This document shows, piece by piece, positions 1 through 7,966 of a stretch of DNA of 25,816 nt. The stretch is from Candidatus Poribacteria bacterium (GTDB lineage Bacteria > Poribacteria > DTPJ01 > WJIO01). The translations under genes were made by a program, and so were the position numbers. Below the pieces are notes generated by a model. The model was not told where the DNA came from, ran no database searches, and worked only from the letters and a program-made list of their open reading frames with translations. Each line of letters opens with the position of its first letter. The stretch's first letter is position 1. Where the stretch lies: NCBI GenBank assembly GCA_014730235.1, contig WJIO01000021.1:1-25816 (forward strand). Direction: 5' to 3'.

Positions 1-39
1 AAGCATCAAAATTGGCTAAATAATCATAAAAGGAAAAAT

Positions 40-59
40 GGGCACGTATTGGCGTGCCC
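40..59. promoter_or_regulatory. hairpin ahead of the ABC ATPase gene
   Basis: GGGCACG (40-46) and CGTGCCC (53-59) form a perfect 7-bp stem with a 6-nt loop. There is no U-run after it on the plus strand, but read on the minus strand it is followed by ATTTTTCC. It may separate an upstream gene from the ATPase gene, act as an mRNA processing or attenuation stem, or terminate minus-strand transcription. The 82 bases before the ATPase gene hold nothing else that I can support. Confidence 0.45.
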
Positions 60-82
60 CAAAACTATTCAGAAAGTAACTT

Positions 83-1162
83 ATGATTCAGCTTCATTTT
101 AAGGATGTATCGAAATTTTTTGGTGAAACCATAGCTGTTGATCATGTTACCCTGGACGTTGAAGAAGGTGAATTGTTTTTTTTGCTGGGACCGTCTGGCT
201 GTGGAAAGAGCACATTTTTAAGAACTATTGCCGGATTTTACCAGCCGGATACAGGCGAGTTATATTTTGACGACAGGTTGATGAACGACGTTCCACCCCA
301 TAAAAGAAATATCGGTATGGTTTTCCAGAATTACGCCCTGTGGCCTCACATGACAGTCTACCAAAATGTTGAATATGGTCTAAATGTGCGAAAGCTTCCT
401 GACGAAGAAAAAAAGAAGAGGGTTTATGAAGTGCTGGAAATCGTCAGGATGGAAAAATATGCAACCCGAAATCCAAACCAGCTATCAGGCGGTCAACAGC
501 AGAGAATAGCCCTGGCCAGAGCATTGGTTATCGAACCTGACGTATTGCTTCTGGATGAACCATTGAGCAACCTGGATGCTAAGCTGCGTCTGGAAATGCG
601 CAAAGAAATCAAGCGTATACATTCAGAGGCCGGTATTACATCAGTTTATGTTACCCACGACCAGAAAGAAGCCCTTTCGCTTGCTGACCGGGCGGCTGTT
701 ATGGAAAATGGCAAAATCATACAGGTAGGAAATCCCAGGCAAATATATAATCTGCCTATAAATAAATTTGTTGCAGGATTTATCGGCGAAACAAACTTTA
801 TTGATGGAAAAGTAAAATCTACATCCAGCAAAGATATTATAATGGATACGGAAATAGGTGAAATACATTCCATTTTCGCCGACCATGATTTTAATTCAGA
901 CGAAAATGTAACATGTTCCGTCAGACCCGAATCCATAATTATCTCAGAAAATGAAAAGGAAAATATACCCAATCAATTTGCCGCTACCATTTCTTCTGTC
1001 ATTTATCTGGGGGATGTGGAAGAATACTGGCTGGATGTGGCTGATACATGGGAAATAAAAGCTGTTCTGCATAATCCAGGGCAACAGGAACGTAAATCGG
1101 GAGATCAGGTTTATATAAATTTCCAGCCATTAGATGCTGTTTGCCTGCCTGTTGAAACATAA
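83..1162 (+). CDS. ABC transporter ATP-binding protein, Fe3+/spermidine/sugar (FbpC/PotA/UgpC-like) type
   Basis: This is the cytoplasmic ATPase of a binding-protein-dependent importer, 359 aa, which is full length for the family. Walker A GPSGCGKST is at residues 36-44, the Q-loop Gln at about 82, the signature LSGGQQQR at 134-141, Walker B with LLLDEP at 155-160, the D-loop SNLD at 162-165 and the switch His of THDQ at 192. Residues from about 238 to the end form the TOBE-like regulatory domain that marks the FbpC/PotA/MalK branch. The fused permease gene follows 153 bp downstream and is the obvious partner. The Shine-Dalgarno sequence ahead of the ATG is weak. The substrate cannot be read from the ATPase: ferric iron, 2-aminoethylphosphonate, polyamine or sugar are all possible. 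The binding-protein gene is not in the window and is probably just upstream. Confidence 0.93.
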   Translation: MIQLHFKDVSKFFGETIAVDHVTLDVEEGELFFLLGPSGCGKSTFLRTIAGFYQPDTGELYFDDRLMNDVPPHKRNIGMVFQNYALWPHMTVYQNVEYGLNVRKLPDEEKKKRVYEVLEIVRMEKYATRNPNQLSGGQQQRIALARALVIEPDVLLLDEPLSNLDAKLRLEMRKEIKRIHSEAGITSVYVTHDQKEALSLADRAAVMENGKIIQVGNPRQIYNLPINKFVAGFIGETNFIDGKVKSTSSKDIIMDTEIGEIHSIFADHDFNSDENVTCSVRPESIIISENEKENIPNQFAATISSVIYLGDVEEYWLDVADTWEIKAVLHNPGQQERKSGDQVYINFQPLDAVCLPVET

Positions 1163-1217
1163 AGACAATTTCTTCTTCAGAGTTAATTGTGGTAAAAATG
1201 GAAAGGTTTTATAAGCA

Positions 1218-1245
1218 TGTCATTCCTGTAAAAGCAGGAATGACA
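1218..1245. repeat. dispersed palindromic repeat, copy A
   Basis: The arms TGTCATTCCTG (1218-1228) and CAGGAATGACA (1235-1245) are perfect inverted copies around a 6-nt loop. The same arms recur at 25596-25623, with degenerate copies at 3047-3073 and 10375-10403. This copy lies between the ATPase and permease genes, so any transcript covering both would carry the hairpin. Confidence 0.85.
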
Positions 1246-1315
1246 AACAGAGGATATTTTTTCATTTTAACACTAAACTCGGAAGAACCAAACAATTTAA
1301 GTTGGATAAATCTAG

Positions 1316-3022
1316 ATGAATAAACGTTCATTTTTCAGCAAATACGATCTGACACTCTCTACATCAGTTTTCCTGCTTTTATTGATATGTTTCTTTGCAT
1401 TGTTCCTGTTTTACCCCCTTGTTTATGTGTTTTCTCAGGCCTTTATTGTTGATGGTAAAATATCCTTTGCCTTCTTCAAATTGATGTTTACCAATCCCCT
1501 GGAGCAGGAAAGCATAATAAACAGCATTATATTAGGATTTGTGGTAACCCTGACCACAACTTTATTAAGCCTTCCACTGTCATATTTCCTTGTGCGTTAT
1601 AACTTCAAAGGCAGGTCATTACTCCAGGGATTGATACTCGTGCCTATGGTAATGCCACCCTTTGTAGGTGCTATAGGTATGAAACAGCTTTTTGCCCGGT
1701 TTGGAAGCGTTAATCTCATACTGATGAAGCTGAATATAATCGAACCTACAGGGGCTATTGACTGGTTTGGTAGCGGATTCTGGGGTGTTGTATTTCTGGA
1801 AGTTCTCCATTTATACCCTATCATGTATCTGAATATAGCCGCAGCCTTGGCCAACATTGATCCAAGTCTGGAAGAAGCGGCTGAAAGTATGGGCGCTGGC
1901 AGGTTCAGGCTTTTCCGAACAGTGACAATGCCATTAATGCTGCCAGGATACTTCGCCGGAGCAATTATTGTATTTATCTGGGCATTTACCGATCTGGGAA
2001 CGCCTCTTATATTTGAATATCGCAAAGTAATCCCTATACGAATATATGATAAGGTAGGCGATATAAGGGTAAATCCCATGGGCTTTGCCCTGGTGGTTAT
2101 GGTAATACTGCTGACCCTGGTGTTTTTCTATCTATCCAAGAAATTCATGGGAACAAAGCGTTATGAGATGATGTCCAGGGGACACGCGGATATTCGGGAG
2201 AGAGATGTAGGCCCTGTGGGAACCGTATTTATATATATATTTATACTGGGTGTTATAGGTATAGCCGTTTTGCCCCATATCAGCGTTGCTCTTTTATCCG
2301 TTACTGAAAGATGGGCTATGACTATACTTCCCAGCGATTTTACCCTTGACCAGTATGGCAAGATATACTCCCACGATCTCACGTTGTCCAGCATCAAAAA
2401 CAGCATGATCTACAGCTTTTCCAGCACTATTGTAGACCTGATTTTGGGGGTGCTTATAGCCTACATCCTGGCCAGAAGACGTATTCCGGGTAAAAACATA
2501 CTGGATGCAACAGCCATGCTGCCTTTGGCCTTACCCGGTCTGGTATTGGCTTTTGGCTACATAGGCTGCTTCTCCGGGAGTTTTCTTGATCCCAGGGAAA
2601 ATCCCATTGCCCTAATAATTATTATTTACGCGGTTCGCAGGCTTCCGTATATGGTGCGTTCAGCTTATGCTGGATTTCAGCAGACCAGTATATCCCTTGA
2701 GGAAGCTTCTCAAAGCCTTGGTGCCTCTCCGGCCAAAACCATGCGAAAAATAACTTTCCCGTTGATAATAGCCAACCTAGTGGCTGGGGGTATTCTGTCA
2801 TTCTCCTTTGCTATGTTGGAAGTCAGCAGCAGCTTGATTCTGGCCATGAAAGAAAAATTCTTTCCCATCACCAAAGCTATATACTCCCTTTTCAACAGAA
2901 TAGAGGACGGAACTTACATCGCCAGTGCAATGGGTATGCTGGGGATGGTATTGCTCATAATCAGTCTGGTTCTGGCCGGGCGATTTTTGGGTAAAAGAAT
3001 GGGAGAGCTTTTCCGGGCTTAA
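1316..3022 (+). CDS. ABC transporter permease, fused two-domain FbpB-like
   Basis: This 568-aa inner-membrane permease contains two BPD-transport permease domains in one chain, as in FbpB/SfuB ferric transporters and some 2-aminoethylphosphonate permeases. Hydrophobic segments begin at about residues 17-40 and continue through both halves, about twelve in total. Each half carries the EAA loop that docks on the ATPase: EEAAESMGAGRF at about 186-197 and EEASQSLGASPA at about 462-473. The short linker between the halves is at about 275-300. It belongs with the ATPase gene upstream, but the 153-bp gap carries a palindromic repeat and the Shine-Dalgarno sequence is weak, so expression may be uneven between the two. 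The next gene downstream is convergent. The fusion and fold are clear; the substrate is not. Confidence 0.92.
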   Translation: MNKRSFFSKYDLTLSTSVFLLLLICFFALFLFYPLVYVFSQAFIVDGKISFAFFKLMFTNPLEQESIINSIILGFVVTLTTTLLSLPLSYFLVRYNFKGRSLLQGLILVPMVMPPFVGAIGMKQLFARFGSVNLILMKLNIIEPTGAIDWFGSGFWGVVFLEVLHLYPIMYLNIAAALANIDPSLEEAAESMGAGRFRLFRTVTMPLMLPGYFAGAIIVFIWAFTDLGTPLIFEYRKVIPIRIYDKVGDIRVNPMGFALVVMVILLTLVFFYLSKKFMGTKRYEMMSRGHADIRERDVGPVGTVFIYIFILGVIGIAVLPHISVALLSVTERWAMTILPSDFTLDQYGKIYSHDLTLSSIKNSMIYSFSSTIVDLILGVLIAYILARRRIPGKNILDATAMLPLALPGLVLAFGYIGCFSGSFLDPRENPIALIIIIYAVRRLPYMVRSAYAGFQQTSISLEEASQSLGASPAKTMRKITFPLIIANLVAGGILSFSFAMLEVSSSLILAMKEKFFPITKAIYSLFNRIEDGTYIASAMGMLGMVLLIISLVLAGRFLGKRMGELFRA

Positions 3023-3046
3023 CAAATCAGCAAAGATATAAGTTCC

Positions 3047-3073
3047 GTCACTATTGCGAAAACAGGAATCCAG
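3047..3073. repeat. dispersed palindromic repeat, degenerate copy B
   Basis: This 27-base stretch matches GTCATTCCTGCGAAAGCAGG followed by AATCCAG at 23 of 27 positions. The left arm has decayed and the right arm (ACAGGAATCCAG) is kept. It fills the 57-bp gap between the convergent permease and FAD oxidoreductase genes. Confidence 0.6.
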
Positions 3074-3079
3074 ACTTTA

Positions 3080-5848
3080 TTATTCAGGCAAAACCTTATT
3101 TGCATATCGTCTGACATAAGCCCTTTCATCATCCAGATGCGGCTTTACAATATCCCGAATTTCATCCCCTTCTGAACCCAGCTTTGATAAAGTTTCAGCT
3201 ACAGTCAATTCAATTTGCCATAGAGCATCATCCGTCGTTCCCCATCCGCTGTTCATTACCCTTGTGGTTGGTAAATCCTTGCGCTGCAAAAATTCCTTTA
3301 AGTCAGGAATAACAGATTTATCGCCTATTCGTCCCAGGGCTATAACCGCGCCTGTGAGAGCATCAAGGTTAGCTTCTTTATCTTTCAGCACATCCACCAG
3401 AGCAGGAACAGCCTTTTCATCCCTGGCCATGCCCAGGAAGGGAATAGCAGCCTGCCAGAAGGGAACGTTTCGCCTTCCCTCTGTCTCTGTTGTTACCCGA
3501 TCTTCCACAGTCTTTAAAAGCTCAGGTATGCCTTCGTCCAGACCATGCCATGCTAAAGCGGCTGAAGCTCTGAACCTGACCTGGGGATCGTCGGAATTCA
3601 GCATATCTTTTAAGGCCAGGGCATCTTCTTTGCTTCCCTGACTTGACAACCACACCAATTCCTTTGTCTTTTGGGAATCCAGCTCTTCGGAAGAGGGTAG
3701 TTCCAGAACTTTTCTTTCAGGTATGGCTACATCCGGTCTGTGTTCTTCATCTAATAAGCCTTTTTGTCTTATAATCTCCTGAAGTTTATTTACATCAATC
3801 CGTCGTGGATTAACACCATTTTTAACAGCTAAAGCCGCAGCTATACCTGCCACCTCGCCGATGCGCTGCATGTCATTCTGCATTCTGAATTCCATATGGG
3901 CATCATAACTGATAGAAAGGGCACGACAGGCCAGGATTAATCCGTCTACACGCTGGGGTATAAGGCATCTGTATGGTACTTCACAACCGATACGCTGACT
4001 CCAGTTACCCAAAGCCCAAACCCATAGAGTGGCTTCGTCGCTTTCGTTTTCGTAATCATGGTGGTGGTTATCGTAGTGGGCTATTGTGAAGGAAATTGCA
4101 TCTTCAAAGCGTCTTCCCGCTATTTCATCTGCCAGTGTAAGGACATATTCACCCATGATCTGTCGACTCTGGCGTAAACCGATAATTGGTGCGAGATATA
4201 GTATGCGGTTGTCTTTTGTGAATTTATCACGCCAGTATTGACTTACTCCAAGCCTTCTGGCCCTGGTGAGGTCTGTTATATCCGACGGATCTACATAACC
4301 CGCGTCAAAGTTGTTATGACCTAAAGTTCCGTCTTTATCCAGCCTGCCGGATGATTGAGAATAGGCATGAGGCAGATTATCCTTTTCCCTTCCAATAACA
4401 AAAGGAGCGCCGGCCATTACCGCCAGATCGCCGTCGCCGGTGCTGTCGATGAATACTTTTGCATTGTAATCGGCTATTCCACCGGAATTTACGGCGATAA
4501 CGCTGGTGATCTGGTTGCGTTTTTCCCTTCCTTCTGAAACAGCTATGGATGTAGTTGTGGCTTTTTCTTCTCCCGATGTTCCATCTTTGCATAACGCGCC
4601 GGTGACTGTGGTATTAAGGAGTATGTCAACCCCTGCATCTATGGTCATATCCTGCAGGATAATCTTCTTTATCAGAGGATGGAATCCTCTAACCTTCCAT
4701 TTACCTGCAAAAAGGGGTGTCATGTCTTTGATCCTCTGATCCATTTCATCCTGTATACCCCCTCGAACGCCATGATAATAGGAATGGATGGCTCCACCTG
4801 TCCCTATACCTCCCAGACATGGAGAAGCTTCGATCAATGTGGTTTTTACACCTTCACGACCGGATGCTATTGCCGCAATGGAACCGGCTGTACCACCACC
4901 GACCACCAGGACATCGCAGGAAACTACCGGTTCCTCAATATATGAACCGGTCATCATGTCTTCGGGAAATTCTTTTACACCTTCACATTCTGATGCGATA
5001 GTGCCCGTTATTTCACCGGTTTTTAGTCTTAAGGAAGCTATATTTTCATCTCTGGATGCGTATAACGAAATTCTGAATAAATTCTTTAATGTGCTGTGCC
5101 TGGGACTATCTATATGGAATTTACCCACATTTTCAAAAGGCGCAGGTTCATTCCCTGCATGGCTGACCATTGCATCTCTAAGCCGGGGAACTTCCTTTCT
5201 TACATACTCGACTATCTCAGGCATTTTACTTACAGCCAGGAGTGTGTCACATTTTTCGATGGTGTATTCAACCCTCACCTCACCGTCCCATACAGAAGGC
5301 AGAACTCTGACACCGTTGCCTGCATCCAGAGGCAAATCCATATTTTCATTAACATTGTTGAAGTAAATAACGTGTTTGCCTCTGGATTCAGATTTTCGAG
5401 GTATGTCACCGGTCTGATTCCATAGGATCTGCTGATTTGTAGCATCCACGATGGTTTTTGATTTAATGATCTGTTCGCCGCTTTTGTTGCCTACAACAAC
5501 ACCGTAGGCCAGGTCATTCTCATATATCAATCGGATAGGATATGAATAGAGTAATACCGAAACTCCAGCATCTTTTGCCAGTTTATTAAGCACCATTTCA
5601 AGAATTGGCGCATCGGCTGTATCGTCTTTTATGCCGCCTGCGGATTTAAGTTCTGATTTAATTTTTTCCACAATGGATGATTCATGTTCCCCTAAATCCA
5701 GTTGACATGCCCACGTGCTTTCCCAACCCAAAGCAGGTCGTCTTTCCACCAGGAGCACGTTTTTATGGAGGGAAGCAGCTTCCAAGGCAGCGGCAAAACC
5801 ACCCATGCCGCCACCGTAAACAGCAATGTCGTAAATTTTATCTGTCAT
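3080..5848 (-). CDS. FAD-dependent oxidoreductase, tandem FAD modules plus C-terminal HEAT-like repeats
   Basis: The 922-aa protein has three parts. Residues 6-17 form a first dinucleotide-binding motif (GGGMGG, ending a beta strand) followed by the acidic end of strand 2 (LLVERR). Residues 311-322 begin a second, better conserved module (VLVVGGGTAG), with LIEASPCLGGIGTGG at 338-352 and the FAD-contact motif DSTGDGDLA at 468-476, as in the FAD_oxidored family (PF12831). From about 733 to the end come alpha-helical HEAT/PBS-lyase-like repeats, for example VPALVDVLKD and VIALGRIGDK. There is no signal peptide, so it is probably cytoplasmic. A clear AGGAGA precedes the ATG by 6 nt. It is the last gene of the five-gene minus-strand operon, 15 bp after the UroD paralog. 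The first FAD module looks degenerate and may be structural. The substrate is unknown. Confidence 0.85.
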   Translation of the reverse strand: MTDKIYDIAVYGGGMGGFAAALEAASLHKNVLLVERRPALGWESTWACQLDLGEHESSIVEKIKSELKSAGGIKDDTADAPILEMVLNKLAKDAGVSVLLYSYPIRLIYENDLAYGVVVGNKSGEQIIKSKTIVDATNQQILWNQTGDIPRKSESRGKHVIYFNNVNENMDLPLDAGNGVRVLPSVWDGEVRVEYTIEKCDTLLAVSKMPEIVEYVRKEVPRLRDAMVSHAGNEPAPFENVGKFHIDSPRHSTLKNLFRISLYASRDENIASLRLKTGEITGTIASECEGVKEFPEDMMTGSYIEEPVVSCDVLVVGGGTAGSIAAIASGREGVKTTLIEASPCLGGIGTGGAIHSYYHGVRGGIQDEMDQRIKDMTPLFAGKWKVRGFHPLIKKIILQDMTIDAGVDILLNTTVTGALCKDGTSGEEKATTTSIAVSEGREKRNQITSVIAVNSGGIADYNAKVFIDSTGDGDLAVMAGAPFVIGREKDNLPHAYSQSSGRLDKDGTLGHNNFDAGYVDPSDITDLTRARRLGVSQYWRDKFTKDNRILYLAPIIGLRQSRQIMGEYVLTLADEIAGRRFEDAISFTIAHYDNHHHDYENESDEATLWVWALGNWSQRIGCEVPYRCLIPQRVDGLILACRALSISYDAHMEFRMQNDMQRIGEVAGIAAALAVKNGVNPRRIDVNKLQEIIRQKGLLDEEHRPDVAIPERKVLELPSSEELDSQKTKELVWLSSQGSKEDALALKDMLNSDDPQVRFRASAALAWHGLDEGIPELLKTVEDRVTTETEGRRNVPFWQAAIPFLGMARDEKAVPALVDVLKDKEANLDALTGAVIALGRIGDKSVIPDLKEFLQRKDLPTTRVMNSGWGTTDDALWQIELTVAETLSKLGSEGDEIRDIVKPHLDDERAYVRRYANKVLPE

Positions 5849-5863
5849 AACAATCTCCTGTGT

Positions 5864-6874
5864 TTATCCAACAACATCTATTATAGTCATAAGAGCGTTT
5901 TTATATGTTTCTTCCATCTCAATGCTGTCAATATTTCGTAAATTTGTTAATCCGAGTATCAAAGAATTTCCTGATTTGTCCTGCCGTATTAATTCTTTTA
6001 TATATTCCCTTAGTGAAAATGAATCATCGAATAAAATACAATCGGGTAAGTTTAACCAGATAACAGAATCTATCTCCAAAGCTTCTTTGATGGACAGATC
6101 ACCTTCCGGTGGTGGAGTAAAGCCCTGTAACACATCCACACCGATTTTGGATATCATTTCTTTTATACCAGATATTCTGGATGTGTTAATATCCAGAGCG
6201 CATATTTTATCTTCTTCCCGGAGTTGGGGGATATATTCATGATAAAAAGGAAGAACGTATTTCTTTAATAATTCAGGTGAATAATAGTTACTTATAAAAC
6301 CAACAGACACAAATATGGCCGGTGAGTTAATAATGACTTCCAGAAGTCTTTCTGTTCTGTGTTCCAAGGCTTCTATTAACCTTTTTAATTCTTGTGGATG
6401 CCGTTCTAACTCCTTTTCCAGATTGCCTACACCTATAAACCCAGCCGCTTCCTCCAGGGGGTTTAAGATACCTGATGCTCTGACTAGGCCATCAGACCCC
6501 AAATCCCTGACGGTATTCAGGTATACGCTGTAATCTGGATGAAAAATTGTATCCTCAATCATAAAAATAACGGGTTCATAATCTTTAACATTTTCTATCA
6601 TCCGTCGGATTTTGTTATTTTTTCTGCCAGACGATATTTTACCTACAGGGGTATTATATACTGTAAGTCGGGTATCTTTCTGTGTTTCGTATTCTGTTTT
6701 TACATCCGGCATTTCATGCCAGCATACAGGGCTTTCGGAATATAACCCCATACCTTTATTCCGCATTTCCCGCTCAAAACGACCACGAGGTATCAGGCCT
6801 GCTTTTGGCGCAAAGGGAACTTTATCAGGCTTTTTGCCATATAGAACCGAGTTTATTCTTTCCAGAAATGTCAT
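5864..6874 (-). CDS. UroD-superfamily protein, paralog 1, probably catalytically altered
   Basis: This 336-aa TIM-barrel protein belongs to the uroporphyrinogen decarboxylase/corrinoid methyltransferase superfamily (PF01208). Its N-terminus (MTFLERINSVLYGKKPDKVP) is nearly the same as that of the next gene, as are IPRG-FEREMRN-GMGL (29-44) and FTPPP-GDLSI (252-262), so the two are tandem duplicates. The residues expected to bind substrate or metal differ. The upstream paralog has CAMHAH, whereas here it is CALDIN, giving Asp228 and Asn230 in place of two His. Its conserved Glu in VIEAF is Gln250 here (VLQGF). It could be a non-catalytic partner of a heterodimer or an enzyme with changed chemistry. 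AGGAGA lies 8 nt before the ATG. It is not the heme-pathway HemE, which has a different N-terminal motif. Confidence 0.82.
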   Translation of the reverse strand: MTFLERINSVLYGKKPDKVPFAPKAGLIPRGRFEREMRNKGMGLYSESPVCWHEMPDVKTEYETQKDTRLTVYNTPVGKISSGRKNNKIRRMIENVKDYEPVIFMIEDTIFHPDYSVYLNTVRDLGSDGLVRASGILNPLEEAAGFIGVGNLEKELERHPQELKRLIEALEHRTERLLEVIINSPAIFVSVGFISNYYSPELLKKYVLPFYHEYIPQLREEDKICALDINTSRISGIKEMISKIGVDVLQGFTPPPEGDLSIKEALEIDSVIWLNLPDCILFDDSFSLREYIKELIRQDKSGNSLILGLTNLRNIDSIEMEETYKNALMTIIDVVG

Positions 6875-6886
6875 AATGTGAATCTC

Positions 6887-7951
6887 CTAAAAAGCACATT
6901 CGTCAATGGCATCCATTATGGCCTTAATGCCTTCTTTAAAGGCATTTTCGGTATATTCGTCAGCAACGCCATAAAGACCCAATTCGGTCATACCAATGAC
7001 CAGAAGGCCTGGGGGATCGCTTTTAATTAAATCGATGGTGTATTCTTTTGTGGCTTCAGGGCCTGAAAGGAATACCGTTTCCGGGAAGTTGACCCATATA
7101 ACAGTATCATTCCCCCATGCCTTTCTGGCTTCAGCTATGGACAGATCGCCTATAGGCGGAGGCGTAAAAGCTTCGATAACGTCAATATCTGCGGCAGCCA
7201 GCAGGTTTCTGAATCCCCACAGATTGGAGGCGTGGGCGTGCATTGCGCATATTTTGCCTTTTTCCCTTAGTATTGGAATATATTTTCGGTAGAAAGGCAG
7301 TATGTATTTTTCATATTGTTTAGGGCTGTATGATCCGCTTAAACCACCAAAAGCTATAAAATCCGCCGGTGAATCAGCAACATAAGGAAACATTCTTTCA
7401 GCGCGCCTTTCCAGCGCGTCCAGAAGTCTACTAAAATGGTCGGGGTGATCATACTGTTCTGTTCCCCATTTAAAAAGGCCAAAATAACCCTCTGTGGAAT
7501 CATAAGGCGCGGTAAGTCCTGACCCTCTTACTATACCATCTGTTTCCCATTGTCTTAAAGGTTTATTATATCCTTCGTCATTGGAATAGAACTGAGCGTT
7601 ATCAATCATAAATATAACCGTTTCATAATCTTTAATGTCCTTTATCATCCATTCCAACTGCACACTTCCGCTGTCGCTGAGACGACCCAGATGGGTGCGT
7701 CTTTTAGTAGACACATCACCAACAGGGGTATGATATATAGTCTCGATTATGTCACCACTTCTAAAAGACTCAGACCATACATCAGGTGTTCTTGATCCCA
7801 CGCTGGATCGTCTTGCACATAATCCCATACCACGATTACGCATTTCCCGCTCAAAGTCACCTCTGGGAATCAGGTTATCATAGGGTGCAAAGGGAACTTT
7901 ATCGGGCTTCTGGCGATTTAAAACTGTTTTGACTCTTTCCAGAAAAGTCAT
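6887..7951 (-). CDS. UroD-superfamily protein, paralog 2, active-site residues kept
   Basis: This 354-aa protein of the UroD superfamily (PF01208) has residues consistent with an active enzyme: His238 and His240 in CAMHAHASNLWG, Glu260 in DVIEAFTPPPIGDLS, and a C-terminal IGMTE segment. Relatives include zinc-dependent corrinoid methyltransferases such as MtaA/MtbA and many uncharacterised proteins of environmental bacteria. A third Cys ligand as in MtaA is not evident, so a classical zinc methyltransferase is not assured. AAGGGGA precedes the ATG. The gene is 15 bp after the sulfatase-fold gene and 12 bp before its shorter paralog, so they are surely co-transcribed. The likely role is transfer or removal of a one-carbon or carboxyl group in a catabolic pathway. 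That role is an inference from superfamily and neighbours. Confidence 0.85.
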   Translation of the reverse strand: MTFLERVKTVLNRQKPDKVPFAPYDNLIPRGDFEREMRNRGMGLCARRSSVGSRTPDVWSESFRSGDIIETIYHTPVGDVSTKRRTHLGRLSDSGSVQLEWMIKDIKDYETVIFMIDNAQFYSNDEGYNKPLRQWETDGIVRGSGLTAPYDSTEGYFGLFKWGTEQYDHPDHFSRLLDALERRAERMFPYVADSPADFIAFGGLSGSYSPKQYEKYILPFYRKYIPILREKGKICAMHAHASNLWGFRNLLAAADIDVIEAFTPPPIGDLSIAEARKAWGNDTVIWVNFPETVFLSGPEATKEYTIDLIKSDPPGLLVIGMTELGLYGVADEYTENAFKEGIKAIMDAIDECAF

Positions 7952-7966
7952 GTTATTCCCCTTTTA

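Noticed and set aside
1-82. Possible end of an upstream binding-protein gene (short open stretches ending at TAA near 17-23).
   Set aside because: Only five or six codons are visible, with no way to choose a frame or identify a product.
1218-1245. Terminator between the ABC ATPase and permease genes.
   Set aside because: No U-run follows the stem, and the same sequence recurs elsewhere as a dispersed repeat.
4788-5366. 192-codon open frame on the plus strand inside the FAD oxidoreductase gene.
   Set aside because: It is antisense to a clearly conserved protein and shows no recognisable domain or ribosome binding site.
5864-7951. Heme biosynthesis uroporphyrinogen decarboxylase (HemE).
   Set aside because: The HemE N-terminal arginine motif is absent, the genes are tandem, and no other heme gene is nearby.
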